Source of the DNA: Viola odorata
Taxonomy: Eukaryota > Streptophyta > Magnoliopsida > Malpighiales > Violaceae
NCBI GenBank assembly: GCA_963691705.1
Contig: OY829538.1
Location: forward strand, 80,172,781 to 80,236,780
Length of the DNA: 64,000 bases
Reading direction: 5' to 3'
Part shown: positions 46,601 through 59,250 of the stretch, in pieces
Numbering within the stretch: the stretch's first letter is position 1
Layout: each line of letters opens with the position of its first letter
Notes under the pieces: generated by a model
Seen by the model: the letters and a program-made list of their open reading frames with translations, nothing else
Told to the model about the DNA's origin: nothing
Databases searched by the model: none
Translations under genes and position numbers: made by a program

Positions 46601-49600
46601 TACACGAACATCCGGAACGTGCGCTATCTTGTACCATTCCTCTCCTATTTCCTTCTCATATCGCTTCCGCATTGGATCGCAACATTGAATTATCAATTTC
46701 TTTAAATTAGTAAGCCTTTGCATAGTTGATGGAAACGATGACTGTGTTCTGCCCAAATCAATGGACAACAATTGAAGAGATGTAAGGTTCCCCAGCCACT
46801 CCAGTGATGAAACCAAATTTGGAGATTGGTATACGTATAGGGACTTTAGGCTACTGACATATTGAAAATGTAAACCATCAGGGAAGGCCTGAAGTCCATA
46901 TAATGTTACCACTTGGAGAGAATGAAGGTGTTTAATTCCATCTGGAAAGGCAACCAGATCTGGGCAATAGGAGATATCCAATCTTTCAAGGGAAGTGAGG
47001 TGTTGCAATCCCTCCGACAAAGAATTAAACTTCTTGCACCTCGTAATAGATAATTCTTTGAGAGAGCCCAAACCTTGCAATGCATGCTCAGAGAAAGATT
47101 CCAACTCGTCGCATCCACTAATATGTAAAGATTTGAGACCACTGAGACTCCCAAGTTCAGTGGATAAGCATTTGAGTTTGATGAGACCTTCTATTTTCAA
47201 TGACTCAAGAGAAGTGAGGTTTTGCAGCATCTCATGGGGAAGCTCAACAATCTTATCATTTTCATCGAGACTGAGAGAAGTTAGATTTCCCATATTTGAT
47301 ATCGAACTCATTAACATCTCATGGCAATGGGATACGGTGAAATCCTTGACTGTGGGAAGGCGTGGCAAAGTTGTCAGTGTAGGACAATTATAAATTTTCA
47401 ACCGAGATAGATGAGGAAATCTTGTTACCGATCCATCACCGTGGCCATCATTATCAATGCACGATATGTGTTCCGCCCCATATATCTCAAGGCCTTTCAA
47501 GGAAGGGAGCTCTCCTAATGGCGGAAGCTGCAGACAATTCTTGCAATTTACAATCACAATCCTAGTAACATTACGTAGAATTCCTCCATTCATCCAATCT
47601 GGAAAACGAGTACCGTTGTATCCTTCCAACTTTAGCCTTTTGAGGTTTGAGTGAGGTTTGAGTGCCTCAAGTAACTTTTCAACACTTTCTGGCTGTTCTA
47701 GGACATTTTTCAGATCCCAAGACAAGCTCAGGTAGCGGAGGTCATGTTTTCCAGCGAAGTTGACTTCCTTAGCATGCATTAGATTTACCACTCTCTCAAG
47801 GTGTTTGATATGTAGATCTCCTCCAAGATTTAAGCACTTCAATTCAACTAGCTGAGAACCAGGATTGTTGCCCACAATGAAAAGACTAAGTGTCTTTAGA
47901 CATCTCATCAGCCCAATGTTGGGTGGCATATGGAGTAATGCCGAATAAGGATACAAGTGAAGATGTCGTAGATTTTTCATGCGGCTCAAGGTCTCAGGTA
48001 AAGTTGCAAGAAATATACATTCAGCTAGGTTCAAAGTCTGCAAATTTATTAGGCTACAAATGGACACAGGGAGCTCCTTGATGTCTGAAGAAAGCCTCAA
48101 ATATCTTAAACGCTTTAAACGGCCAATAGAAGATACTATTGTTAGATCCTTCAAAGTTCCACTGAATGCCCGCAAAGTACGTAATTTGGAGAAGTCAAGA
48201 AGAGAAGCATCTGATCCCCAAGTCGCTGTTACAAGCAACGTCCTCAAGCTTTCAGTCGCATACAAAGTTTTTGGGACGGTGATACGCGAGAATGTGGAAC
48301 TAATCAAGTTGACATGACAAGCTTTACTTGAGATATCTGTTGAACTTTCACCATTTGGTAGCCAACATTCGTCGCCAATCAGAGATTGGGCGAGATCATG
48401 AACAAGATCATGCATTTTGAATGTCTTGATGTTACCACGATTGTCTCTTGATACCTCTTGGATCAGTGATCTCCGATATAGCTCATCACATATCTCATTG
48501 CCAACATCTTCTAACTCCATGTTTATAGTAGATGAAACATAACCATTAGCCATCCAGAGTTGGATCAAATCGTCTCTCACAATCACGCTATCTTTTGGAT
48601 ATATAGTACAATAAACAAAACACTTTCTTAATTCCAGTGGCAAATTAGTGTAACTTAATCGTAGAGCTGGCAAAATGGAGCTTTCATTCTGTGGCAGATC
48701 CCAAATCTTACTTTCCAGAACTGAAAGCCATTGTTTTTCCCCTCTTTTATCGCACATCAAGCCTCCAAGCGCTTGCACAGCTAAAGGCACACCACCACAC
48801 TTCTTTACTATCTCCATGCCAATAGCTATAATGTTTGGATCTTCTTCTCTTTCACCAGAAAATGCACGTTCCTTGAACAATAACCAACAATCATTCTCAG
48901 ATAAAGTTGACAAGTTATGCTCACGTAAGGTTCCCATTACAGATGCGACCTTCTTCATACGAGTGGTAACAACAATTGAAGCACCTTTTGATGTAGAAGT
49001 CAATACACATTTCAACTTGTTCCACTTGTCTTGATCATCACTCCACACATCATCTAAAACAAGTAAGAACCTTTTACCACTCAATAGTTCTTGAAGACGT
49101 TTCTGCAGAGGAGCCAAGTCTGAGACTGGACAAGCATTCCCTGTTGCAGACTCTATCATTGCCTTTATCAACCTCCGAACATCAAAATCATCAGAAACAC
49201 ACACCCAAACTCTTGTTTCAAAATGTCTCCTGACCCTCTCATCATTGAACACCAACTGAGCAAGTGTAGTCTTCCCAAGCCCACCCATACCAACTATAGG
49301 ATACACCGAAACATCATCACAGTCAATTATATCTTCCACCAAACACCTAACAACATTTTTTTTATCTTCATCTCTCCCATACACTCTAGGTGCAGTGACG
49401 ATGTGACCAGTTTGGCGCCATTCAGGAATTTCAACACGCCTCTCCCTCACCGCCTCATTGAAATGAAACTTCTTCCGCTCTTCTGCTATTTCATCTAGCC
49501 TTTCAATAACTTCCGCTATCTTTTTGGCAATTTTGTAACGAAACAATATATCCTCAAGAAGAAAACAAGTTAAGAAAGTTGGTACCTTGGAGCTTTTTCT

Positions 49601-49864
49601 CTCCAATCGAGAGGCTTCTTCAGTTGCCCACTCATCTAGTATATCATCTACCTTGTAAACAACAGCATTAAGCTTTCGCAACCAGTCTGTAATCGCCCTC
49701 TCGTTGACTTGCTTCTCTTCTGCATCTGCAAGAACAGCCTTAATTGCAGTAAGGATGCTAAAAAGTTTCTTCATTTTTTTATCAAGACCCCAAAGCAAAC
49801 CAAACTCCGTTTGCATCATAGAACCAAGATTCCCCAGCACAATCTTAAGAAATGCCTCAGCCAT
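46577..49864 (-). CDS. CC-NBS-LRR disease resistance protein (NLR2)
   Basis: Paralogue of NLR1: single exon, 1095 residues, uninterrupted. Rx-type coiled coil with VDDILDEW, then P-loop GMGGLGKTT, RNBS-A VCVSDDFDV, kinase-2 LLVLDDVWSDDQ, GLPL CGGVPLAVQALGGLM, RNBS-D CFVYCTIYPKD and MHD KMHDLVHDLAQS, all intact. The LRR part is longer than in NLR1 by a few residues (the SFSEHALQ segment is kept here). The family ends at HVPDV; here the frame continues as RVLPPRNVF and stops inside a Stowaway-like MITE whose terminus codes LPPRNVF and the TGA (46579-46577). Promoter similar to NLR1 for several hundred bases, with one W-box core. Likely functional. Confidence 0.95.
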   Translation of the reverse strand: MAEAFLKIVLGNLGSMMQTEFGLLWGLDKKMKKLFSILTAIKAVLADAEEKQVNERAITDWLRKLNAVVYKVDDILDEWATEEASRLERKSSKVPTFLTCFLLEDILFRYKIAKKIAEVIERLDEIAEERKKFHFNEAVRERRVEIPEWRQTGHIVTAPRVYGRDEDKKNVVRCLVEDIIDCDDVSVYPIVGMGGLGKTTLAQLVFNDERVRRHFETRVWVCVSDDFDVRRLIKAMIESATGNACPVSDLAPLQKRLQELLSGKRFLLVLDDVWSDDQDKWNKLKCVLTSTSKGASIVVTTRMKKVASVMGTLREHNLSTLSENDCWLLFKERAFSGEREEDPNIIAIGMEIVKKCGGVPLAVQALGGLMCDKRGEKQWLSVLESKIWDLPQNESSILPALRLSYTNLPLELRKCFVYCTIYPKDSVIVRDDLIQLWMANGYVSSTINMELEDVGNEICDELYRRSLIQEVSRDNRGNIKTFKMHDLVHDLAQSLIGDECWLPNGESSTDISSKACHVNLISSTFSRITVPKTLYATESLRTLLVTATWGSDASLLDFSKLRTLRAFSGTLKDLTIVSSIGRLKRLRYLRLSSDIKELPVSICSLINLQTLNLAECIFLATLPETLSRMKNLRHLHLYPYSALLHMPPNIGLMRCLKTLSLFIVGNNPGSQLVELKCLNLGGDLHIKHLERVVNLMHAKEVNFAGKHDLRYLSLSWDLKNVLEQPESVEKLLEALKPHSNLKRLKLEGYNGTRFPDWMNGGILRNVTRIVIVNCKNCLQLPPLGELPSLKGLEIYGAEHISCIDNDGHGDGSVTRFPHLSRLKIYNCPTLTTLPRLPTVKDFTVSHCHEMLMSSISNMGNLTSLSLDENDKIVELPHEMLQNLTSLESLKIEGLIKLKCLSTELGSLSGLKSLHISGCDELESFSEHALQGLGSLKELSITRCKKFNSLSEGLQHLTSLERLDISYCPDLVAFPDGIKHLHSLQVVTLYGLQAFPDGLHFQYVSSLKSLYVYQSPNLVSSLEWLGNLTSLQLLSIDLGRTQSSFPSTMQRLTNLKKLIIQCCDPMRKRYEKEIGEEWYKIAHVPDVRVLPPRNVF

Positions 49865-51342
49865 TTTTTTTTTTAAATTTAGAATTGCAAGATGAAAAGA
49901 AAGCTGGAATGAAATTGTTGCTCTGTGAACTCGGAAGAAAACTGAATGTGGACACTTTTGCTCTCCTTATTCAGTTGACAAAGCCAATGAAGGAGTGCAG
50001 GGCAGCAAAGACTAGCAAGACTTGGAAACACAAGGAATCTTTTCTTTATTATTTTTTATTTTTTTATTTTTTTTAGGGAAATGACTTTTTGTTTTTAGTG
50101 CAAGTTGTAGATCGGTAGGTGATGAAAACTGAATGAAAGTCAACTTGCACAGTAGTACTGCAAGTTGGTTTAATTGTACTCTTTCTTTTGGCTTGTTTCA
50201 CCATGTCGATAGATTATTGGTATCGTTTATTTTCTTTGTTACGAGACCATCAATGAACTACAACTGAACTCAGTTAACTAAAATTTTAACTGACATTTAA
50301 TATAAAAAATTAACACTGAAAAAAAATCAGTATCTTGCGGTTTGATTATTGCCTAATTTGTCTTCATCATTATTACAAGATTATTACAAGATTACAAGAG
50401 AGGATTAAAAAGTTTATAAATCGACCTTATTATTTATTTATGTCTCTCGCTCATAATAAGTGGTTCAGCACAGCCATGAGGTGTCTCTCGCGAGGTTAGA
50501 TAGCAGTGCGATTTCGTGAGAATATTGTTGGTATAAACGAGTCGATATTTTCATCATCGAGTAAGAAAATGCTTATTAAGGGCGAATATGATAAGTCCCT
50601 ACTACAAGAGCTGCAGAGGCAATTTAATCCACTTGGTCAATTAAAACAATTTTTGCTTTCAACGTATAAATTTCCTTGTACTTTCCTCTTTGTTCATGAG
50701 CTGCAGGTTGAAAGCAACTTATAAATTGTGGAACTGGTCAGGATAGATATCTCGATTCATCTGACTCTAACGACCTTTGAATTTTATTTTATTTTATATT
50801 TTTTGACAGGCATTTATCTTAAATTATTAACATAATTATTACCTTATTTGGTTTTAATTATATTATCATTACTATTTTGAACCTCTAGGAATTTGGGTAG
50901 GTCTATAAGTAGCAAAACTGGTCTACGGAGCTGGTTCTCGTTGGGACATACTTGGTCCCGGTTAAAGCTGGGTCGGCTGTATCTCATCACGTTTAATAAA
51001 CGAGTTACGAGGCTATCGACTAAAAGATTGAATTGCAAAAAAAAAATTAAAGAATTAAATTTAATTCAAAGCAAAAAATAATCTAAGAAGAACAATGGAT
51101 GGATGGAAAACCTAGTAACGTAAATCTTATATTTATATATTTGTTGATGAGTATTGACTTAATAACATGATGACTTCAGGTAGGGATGTTTACTGAACTA
51201 TTAAAATACGAAACCGAACTTTGTTCAATTCGGTCTTCAGGTACGGATGTTTACATATTTGTCGTTTTGGTGCCATTTTCTGAGTAATTTACAAACCTTT
51301 TAATTTTTCCTGCACATGACCCTACCGCCATGAATCCATACA
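49865..51342. other. NLR2 upstream region
   Basis: The first 370 bases resemble the NLR1 upstream region, with insertions, one W-box core (TTGAC at 49975-49979; its partner of NLR1 has changed to GCCAA) and a small extra segment containing a second copy of CAACTTGCA-like sequence. Beyond 50250 the sequence is unique and AT-rich. Confidence 0.55.
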
Positions 51343-51885
51343 AAGATGATGGCCAAGGAGATGTTCTTCTGCTTAATTTCCAATGCATGATCAATTACCT
51401 CTTCAAACTTAAAGTAATTAACATCTCTATCACTGCTTTAAAATCAAGAACAATGCCAGTAAATTCCCATATACCGTACAAGGAAGAGTTGATGATAATT
51501 CGGAACACCGATGCAGAAAGCAATTTACTGCAATATCTTTTTCTAAATATTACACGTTTCTTAATTGCAGAACATAGAGGAGAATCCAGAACAAAACCAC
51601 ATGGAGAGGTTCTTGCTTTCAGGCTCAGAAAGATTGCCCTGTAGAATCAATAAGCAGTTACCAGGAACGAATTAGTACTACGGTAAGATAAGTAAATGCA
51701 TCAAGTCAATAAACTTTAATCTGTCAAAGCAGGATACAGGATGTTTGCTAAAGCATTTTTTAACAACATTGACTCGGTGTCAGTGTTCACCGTTCAGGTT
51801 GTTTTAACTTTCAGTCCGGTAATACTCGTTCCACGACAAACATCCATATCTATAGATTGAAAAACCCATTTGTCCATGAAAAAAG
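51343..51885. repeat. duplicated noncoding block A, copy 2
   Basis: Counterpart of 33620-34205. It directly joins new sequence leading to the hAT element and block B, without the permease/ALG14 pair that stands between A and B in copy 1. Confidence 0.8.
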
Positions 51886-52012
51886 TAGGGACCTAGGGTG
51901 GATAACGGAGTTAACGGTTAGGACCCAATTGAACTAAATTCGAAAAGTAGGACTGACTAAAACGAAAATAATATCCATAGGGACCCGAGGGTGCCTTTTC
52001 TCGTAGAATAAG

Positions 52013-52632
52013 CAGGGGTGAGCAAAAGTTCCGATACCTGAAATTCCGATTTTTCGTCCCGAGTTTTTTTTAATTTCGGGTATCAAAAATTTAAGATCGA
52101 GAAAGGTAATACTCGAAATCGTCACCAACACCATCGTCACCAACACCATTGTCGTCACCCATCACCCACCAATCACCATCTTTTTCACCAACATCATCTT
52201 TAGATTCTTCACCAGTCACCATTTTCACAAACACTGATGTCTGGTATAATTGCAATTTTTAGCCTAAATGTGATGTTACAAGGCTGAGTTTATTGGATAC
52301 ACATTTGATGTGGAGTTGATCTTAAAGTGTTTGTTTAAAGTCCTCAACCAACATATAAGTCTTCAACTTACTAATTTTGATTTTCTATTTTATTAATTGG
52401 TGTAAAATTGTAAATTGCGTCAGGTAGTTGATTGATTGGTGCAAAATTGTAGATTGTTGTAGGTAGTTGAATTTTAAAAATTTCGGATATTCGAGAATAC
52501 CCGAAATCATAATTTCGGAATTTTGAGATCGGGAAAGAGTTTTTGAAATTCCAGGTCGGGACTTTTCCTAGATAGTTCGAAATACTCGTACCCAAAATAA
52601 AAATTTCGGAAATACCCGTTTTCCCACCACTA
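52013..52632 (+). mobile_element. 620-bp hAT-type non-autonomous element with 8-bp target duplication
   Basis: Flanked by AGAATAAG on both sides (52005-52012, 52633-52640), a perfect 8-bp duplication as made by hAT transposases. The left terminus is CAGGGGTGAGCAAAAG and the right terminus, read inward, TAGTGGTGGGAAAAC: imperfect inverted repeats of the usual hAT type. The interior contains subterminal TTTCGG/CCGAAA words and a 15-bp tandem repeat (CACCAACACCATCGT, near 52122-52160). No transposase ORF. Confidence 0.88.
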
Positions 52633-53700
52633 AGAATAAGTATAGTTTTCGAATTCAAGTCTTTGAGATTGAGAATAAAAAAAATTATACTGAAAAAGTC
52701 ATCATCCTTTAAGAAGTGAATAAAACTCGAACGAAATTAGTCTTTTAAAAGGACACCCGGAGAAAATAAAATATCGAGATATATTCGTTAATTTAATATT
52801 TCTAAACTGCTAAACAAGATAAGGTTTAACTACCCGTAGCTCCTCAACGTTTGTATTTTTTAATTTTCTTGAGGATCTAACGTTTCGAAATGACTAGTCC
52901 GGACCAATCCTGTCTCCGATATTATTAAAGTTTGTTCATTTTAGTCCATTCCGTGTAAGAAGAAAAAAAAACCAAACGGGGTAATGTTTTATTAATTTTT
53001 TGTTTAATGAAAGTAAAAACAGCATATAAAATGTTTTCACATGATTTTGTTTTTTCAGTTGATTTTTGCAAGGCTAGTATGGATTGATCGTACGGTGGGG
53101 ATAGAAGATGGGCCCCACCTAGACCAGACGATGATGATTCGGTGGGCATTGGTGTGGAATGGAATGGATCGTGTGGTGGCCGACTGCCGGAGTCTTAATG
53201 GTCTCTTTAAATTAAATTTGTTTACTGTGATGTTTTTTATGGGTTTTAATTAAAACAATTAAGTAAACGTTAATCTCACATTCTTTGATAATTGGTTGCT
53301 ATTATCAATAATAATACACCTCTAGTTTTTCTATTTTAATTATAATATTATATATTAAAATAACCCCTAAATAATTAAGAAACGAGTAAATTTTTTCCCA
53401 TTCGAACTTAATTAAATTTAAAATAATAAATAATATATGAAAAATATATTATTTTCATGGGTGATCTCATGGCTATTTTCTGGAAGCCATGAACATAGTC
53501 ATGAACGTAAGTTGCGTTGCGTGTAGCTTAACAACAACGAGCGGTTTATTCGTTACTTCATGACTGCCTTCTTTAAATCATGAATGATAAGTTCTGTAAA
53601 AGTTAATGAAAAGTTAAAAATGATGGGTTCATGCGTTCCTTCATGACTTCCATTTGCAAACCATGAACCACTTAAGGAAATTCTATTTTTAGGCAACCCA
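52355..53700. repeat. duplicated noncoding block B, copy 2
   Basis: Counterpart of 36980-38347, including the right part of the hAT element and the CATGA tandem repeat. Similarity ends near 53690. Confidence 0.8.
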
Positions 53701-54110
53701 GCTTATCAAATTATTTCAGTTATTCATAACCATTATTCAAATTATATTTTTGATCGATTAGTCAAACATCTAAATAATCCGAATTTATTGATTTTTTTTT
53801 CTAAAACTGAAATTTTAAAATCAACATCCAATATTTCCATAATTGAATATTTTTAAAAATAATTCATTTTTTAAGAAACATATTATATATATTTTTGAAT
53901 AAATTCCAATGAATGTCTGAAAATAATAAATCTAATTAAAATTTTACTAAAACTTGAATAAACTATCATGTAACTTCAAATTTGTGATTTAGATTATTTT
54001 GGATAATCCATTTGGTTGAATATCCATATTATAAATAAAAAAATCCAATTTGAATGGGAACATGTTTGATAATCTGATTCGACTTGACATCTAATTTTCT
54101 AAAATTTGAG
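53701..54110. other. AT-rich spacer
   Basis: Nothing recognised. Confidence 0.35.
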
Positions 54111-54114
54111 CACC

Positions 54115-54400
54115 ATATAAATGTCACATTGCATTCATCATTCCACTGTCCACACCAATCTACATATCTCAAATTAATTCAATTTGGTGAAGAAAATTCA
54201 AATCCTAGTTTCTTCTCTCACTTTCCAGGGGCGAAGTTTGTGCCTTGTTGTGGCATACGCCCACGCATTGCTGTTGACTGGGTGCGCAAGATGGTCGGCC
54301 AGATTCTCCAAAGGTCCTTTTCCTGTCACAATAGCCTGAACAAGGAATCCGAACATGGAGAACATTGGCTATGAAAAGGCTTCTGGGTCATCAGGAAAAA
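54115..54400 (-). pseudogene. LHCB1 relic with 3' flank
   Basis: Minus strand: [29 protein letters not shown] and NAWAYAT are readable at about 54232-54370, preceded by a PEAFS scrap, with the KELKNGRLA segment deleted. Small insertions disrupt the terminal TNFVPGK. Bases 54115-54231 match the 3' flank of the other LHCB copies. Confidence 0.88.
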
Positions 54401-55454
54401 ACCCAGTTCCCTTGCTAGATGGGAAATTTTAAAAACTAGAGAAAACGGAAATTTCAAATTTTGACATTAGTTATTTGATTCTACCCATTACAAGAAAAAA
54501 CTCATAAAATTCTTTCATGATGATCGATAAAATCAATAAATTAAAGTATAATTAGGGAAAGGGAGGAAACATACATCAGAATCAAGGAGTGGGAGATTGA
54601 CAGACCTGACAAAGTAAAAAATGAAATTAATTTAACTAGCAATTGGGGTTATAGACTTTCAGTTTATGGGAATGAACATCAATCAAAAAAGTTGGTTCGA
54701 AGAACAAATTACGAATCTACCTTATCTTACAATTAATCCGATCTCACAATCTGGGGAAGAAAAAGATGGTTTCAAGGCTTAGGTTAATAATAATATTGCA
54801 TTCTCTGTCATGCCTTTATTAGGTATGCACACGAACAAACAAGCATGAAATTTCAGTCCCTATTCAACTTGGAATGATAACACGGGAATGACGATGGATA
54901 AACACGAGCATAGAATTTATAACTAAAATAATGAGACTATAAAGTTACCGAACGAGGCGCAAAGTAATTGAGCTATAATTGATCTTGTTTACACACTGGG
55001 TGTAATTTTTTTATATATAAAGATCGAATGTGCGATTTTTTACTTAAGAGATGAGAGTGTTAAATCATCGATACTAAACAACACATCTTTTTCATAGCAA
55101 GACGCACTACATGTCGTTGCCAAGACGCACTGGAAACAAAAAAACAAAAAACCCCGCATCGTATCGACTTTGATCCAACCCAAATTGTAAATGCATTCCT
55201 GCCTACTACTATAAACATGCATTCAAACTTCTTTAACACCCAAACGAGCCAAACACTACTTAATTTGGAGAATGGCTTTTGTCTAACTTCAGATTTCAGC
55301 AAAATCTCACTTACATAAGATTAAGCCAAAGTTCGTGCTGGTACATTTCTCTCTTTTACAACAAATGGTGGTGATAAATTACAATTGAGCTCATTTTGTA
55401 CAAATAGGATTTCAAGATCTTTGGCTTGATGATTCATAACAACAAACAATTTTG
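54401..55454. other. spacer downstream of the WEX gene
   Basis: AT-rich; the end contains the WEX 3' UTR. No other gene, tRNA or paired terminus seen. Confidence 0.45.
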
Positions 55455-58245
55455 TTATTGTGGCACAGCTATTAGTTCCTCCTTTTCGTCAGCAGCAGCG
55501 TTTGGCGCAGGGAGGCTATTTAACACCTGCTCTCGATAAGAAAAGATCAATCACAAAACATAATTTTAATATCTAAAACCACCTACAACAACAGCAAGGG
55601 GAATAGTCTAATGCCTGTTAAGACTTAAAAGACCCATTTGTTCTGGACAAGGTAAAGTTAGGATTTTAAGACAAGAAAATCCCAAAATTCAGAAACTAAA
55701 CTGTCAGAGCAGTGTACCTGGTATAGATGCCAAGAAGCAAAAGCATCCGTAGCGGCATACTGTAGTTGCTCCTTTGATAAAACATTAACTTCCCAGTTAC
55801 CAAGTCTAATTCCTTTGGGTTTCGGAAGCTGTGAAGTTTCAGGAACTCATTAGGACTTCCCAATCAAAACAACTTTCCCAAACGAATTGAGAAATTAGAA
55901 GTTCCATCTACAGTTATCACCGTAAAAATATGAAAAAGTGATGCCCAACCAGTTTGAACTTCAAAACCTGAGAATCTATTCTTGCAGGAAGAAAAAATAG
56001 AGGAGCAGAAAGCAAAGAAGATCATGGAATGCTTGTAAAAGGATTTATGTTTACAGCAATTTTTTTCTGAACAGGCATAAGTTGCAAAAAATTCTCCCCA
56101 GGTAAGATATATGCTTCCATTGCAAGAAAAGGGTTGTGCGTTATTGCGGTGAATTGAAAGTGCAAGTCTGCAAGCATCGACTACAATCCCACTTGTTTTA
56201 AGGTTGTTAATGGTCACAAGTGATATTCCAATTATTCATTAGAAAAGCAAAAGCAAAAGCAAAAGAAACCAAGCAGTTAGAACTTAGAAATGAAGCTGGG
56301 AAAACTGTTTTTCTAGAGACCCAGTATATGGTCCACTTTTCTCGGAAAAACTTATAAGTTAGATAATTATCATCAGCATTTTATTAGCCGAATAAGATAG
56401 ATACCTCTTTGCAAACAAGCAACTCAGTTAGGGCCTGAAGACTCCAACTTTTTGGATGTCGACCAAGTTTTTGATTTGCCAGAGAAGAAAGGTCCTCCAC
56501 TTTTTTAAGCGAGACATTGTAATCGTGAAAAACCTTTACAGAATCATTGTCAATCCCAACACCGACCTGTATGCAACAAGAATCACATATTGGTTTCATA
56601 AATTAAATCACCAGTCCAAAACAAGTGAAAATTCAACAATTCTATGAAGAGATGTAGAAATTTGGGAAATGGGTGTTACGAACTTTTGGGATTGTAGAAT
56701 CCTCAAGAAGAGATTGCAGGCTCGGAGTAATTCCAGAATGAATAATATGCATCACATGGCAATGATTATTGTCACCACATAATTGCATTACCGCAACCTT
56801 TCCAGGCAAAACACCTGCCAATTGGATTTTCTCTCATAAATGATCCAGCAACCAATGTCTAAGTTCGCATGACAATAACTACCCATTTCAATTTTAGTGG
56901 AAACACCACCAAGTAGAAATGCAGAGACCCTAATCTCAAAGCTATATAACTAGGTATTCCATGTGTATATGAGCAGGACTATATAACTAGGTGTTTACTC
57001 TATCCCTAGTTCTGAAGATGTAGGTCTAGAAATACAACTTCTCTTAATCCATGTGGAGTGTAACTAGGAAGAATATAGCACACAACCAAATACTAAAAAG
57101 GAAGACAAATATCTGGCATTTTTCAGTAAAACTCCAGTTTGTCAAAACAAATATCAAAATTCTAACAATATGAATCCATCAAGTCGCAGCTAAGTGCAGC
57201 TAATGATCACAGAAACTACTTCAAAAGGAAACAGTGAACAAACCTTTTCTGAAAGTGGGCTTCCACTCAATGTCAAACCCAATTGTCACCTCTCCTGTTT
57301 CTCCTTGTTTAGCTTTAAGACTCTGTAAAAGCTCCCCTGCAGCTTTCTCCACCTCAACTGGAGTTCTACTGTACCAAATGCGCCCACCAAACTTTATCTC
57401 AGGATATCTCATCCTTACACTATCTGCAACGAAAAACAGAACACACATTCCACTTGCTTAGTCACACCATCACATTCTTCAACTTCACCTCAACTTGAGC
57501 CTTAACTTAAAAGATTAAAGTCCCAACTAATAAACACATCTGGTTTATGAACAGAAAACGGTTCATAGCACAAATAAACTAACTTAAAACAGAATAAAGT
57601 TCAATCATGAGAATAGAGAAACATAGCACTGTATAAGCAGAACCAACAAAATGAATTGTATGCAAAACTGGAATGAATAACCACCAATATTGCCTGAAGC
57701 AGCTGCGAATATAACCAAGGAAAACTTCCTGACGTTATGATAAAGGTTAAACCTTTCCAATGCAACTTAAAACTCTCAAACATGACAAATATAGGAAATT
57801 TAACATGCTTGTCCGAAAAGAAGAAAACATAAATCAATTAGCTGACCCAGATAGCAAAATAGTACAGAGCACAAGAATTAGCAGTTAACGACATTGGAAT
57901 AAGCCCTTACTGAAACCAAAATTACAGTCAAAGGCAATAACTTGGATTAAGATGGCAATGAAATAAGAAGTATTTTGAAACACCCATTTTTATTTTTCAG
58001 TAATACGTACCTTGGCAAGATGATAATGGTTTGCAGAGGTATAGAATGGAATCGGGCAGTTGGCGCCGAGCTTTGTGTCGATGGTGTTGGTCATCTTGCG
58101 ATGTTGAATTCCGTTTCTTTATTGATGATGACGACGATGAAGATGCGGCGAGGAACGCAGCTTCAATGGCGTCAATGGCTTCGAGATCTTGGTCGGTGAA
58201 AGATTGGTCCCAATCTAATTGCGCTGAAAAGCCGATGGAGTCCAT
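55455..58245 (-). CDS. WEX: Werner syndrome-like 3'-5' exonuclease (WEX)
   Basis: DEDDy-family 3'-5' exonuclease related to the WRN exonuclease domain. Minus-strand exons: 58245-58011, 57423-57244, 56814-56684, 56566-56405, 55828-55718 and 55526-55455, GT-AG with matching phases, 296 residues, close to the plant WEX length. The N-terminal about 75 residues include an acidic start and a Ser run followed by basic residues. Catalytic residues are present: Asp129 and Glu131 in IGFDIEW (motif I), Asp190 in VGVGIDNDSVKV (motif II), and Tyr260/Asp264 in LQYAATDAFASWHLYQ (motif III). No helicase domain follows, as expected for plant WEX. In Arabidopsis, WEX is linked to post-transcriptional gene silencing. 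Intact, and unrelated to the surrounding NLR duplications. Confidence 0.93.
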
Positions 58246-58931
58246 AATTTTTTGTCGGATCGTTGTGTGTTTTGAAAATTCTTGAATTTGGAGGGAGAAC
58301 GGAGAGACACGGACTGAGTTTGGAGGTCGGAGGATCGCATCTCTATTTTCCCACATTGACAAATAGGGATGGTTTATCACTAATTTGGGGTTACAAAACA
58401 ATTACCGTATTAAACATCATAGTTTTTTAAAATTTACAATTTTAATATTTTAAAAATTCAAAATAAATAGTAAAAATTTACAAAAGTTTATAAAATTTGG
58501 AAAAGAAAATTAATTGATTTAATTTCTCTTTGAGCTTTCTTTTTGAAGATTTCCTTTACTAATATATTTTTGATATTTATATATGTTTTCTTACCTTTAA
58601 TCTGATAATTTTTAGGAATTATAAGGTATATTTTACAAGTTTTAAAACAATAAAGATCGAAATGAATTTTTTAGGAACTAAACAAGATTCCTCATTGACG
58701 CACGCATGGTTCTGTCCAATTGGATGAATTTTTTTATTAGAATGGTCGTTTTTTAGGAACCGGTATTTGAGTTTAACTGAAAGTTTAAGAAATGAATATA
58801 TATTCTCCTATTTTTTATCAATATCGCATTTTATATATATATTTTTTAAAATTTGAATTAAGTATTTTTTAATTTAATGAGATTTGACTCGTTCAATTCA
58901 CGGCGAATTGACACATAAAAAAGGTAAAAGT
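58246..58931. other. WEX promoter and AT-rich spacer
   Basis: 5' leader of WEX followed by AT-rich sequence with no recognised features. Confidence 0.4.
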
Positions 58932-59250
58932 TGCGTTTACTTGGGAGGTGTTTTTAGAACAATCTCCAATTTAACTGATTTTTTTTTCAAAAATTGTATT
59001 TACTTTGACTAGTTTTCAATTCGGAAAATAAAAATGAAAAATCTTCGTTTCTAAATTACCAAAGAAAACTGGAGAACACCAAATTGGAGTTCTCCAAATT
59101 TTCCAACATTTTCTTCTCCAATTGAAAAACACGCGTTTCAATTTGAGACTTTAATAAAACTTTTTTAAATACACATTTGCCCTTCTTCTTCTCCTCTGCC
59201 CTTTCTCACACTGCACTTCTCCTCCATCGACGCACTCTCCTCCTTGATGG

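Noticed and set aside
50506..50724. 72-codon plus-strand ORF
   Set aside because: No family similarity, AT-rich context, and not preserved in the duplicated copy.
58031..58285. Plus-strand ORF of 84 codons with an Asp run
   Set aside because: It is the antisense of WEX exon 1 (the Ser repeat read backwards).
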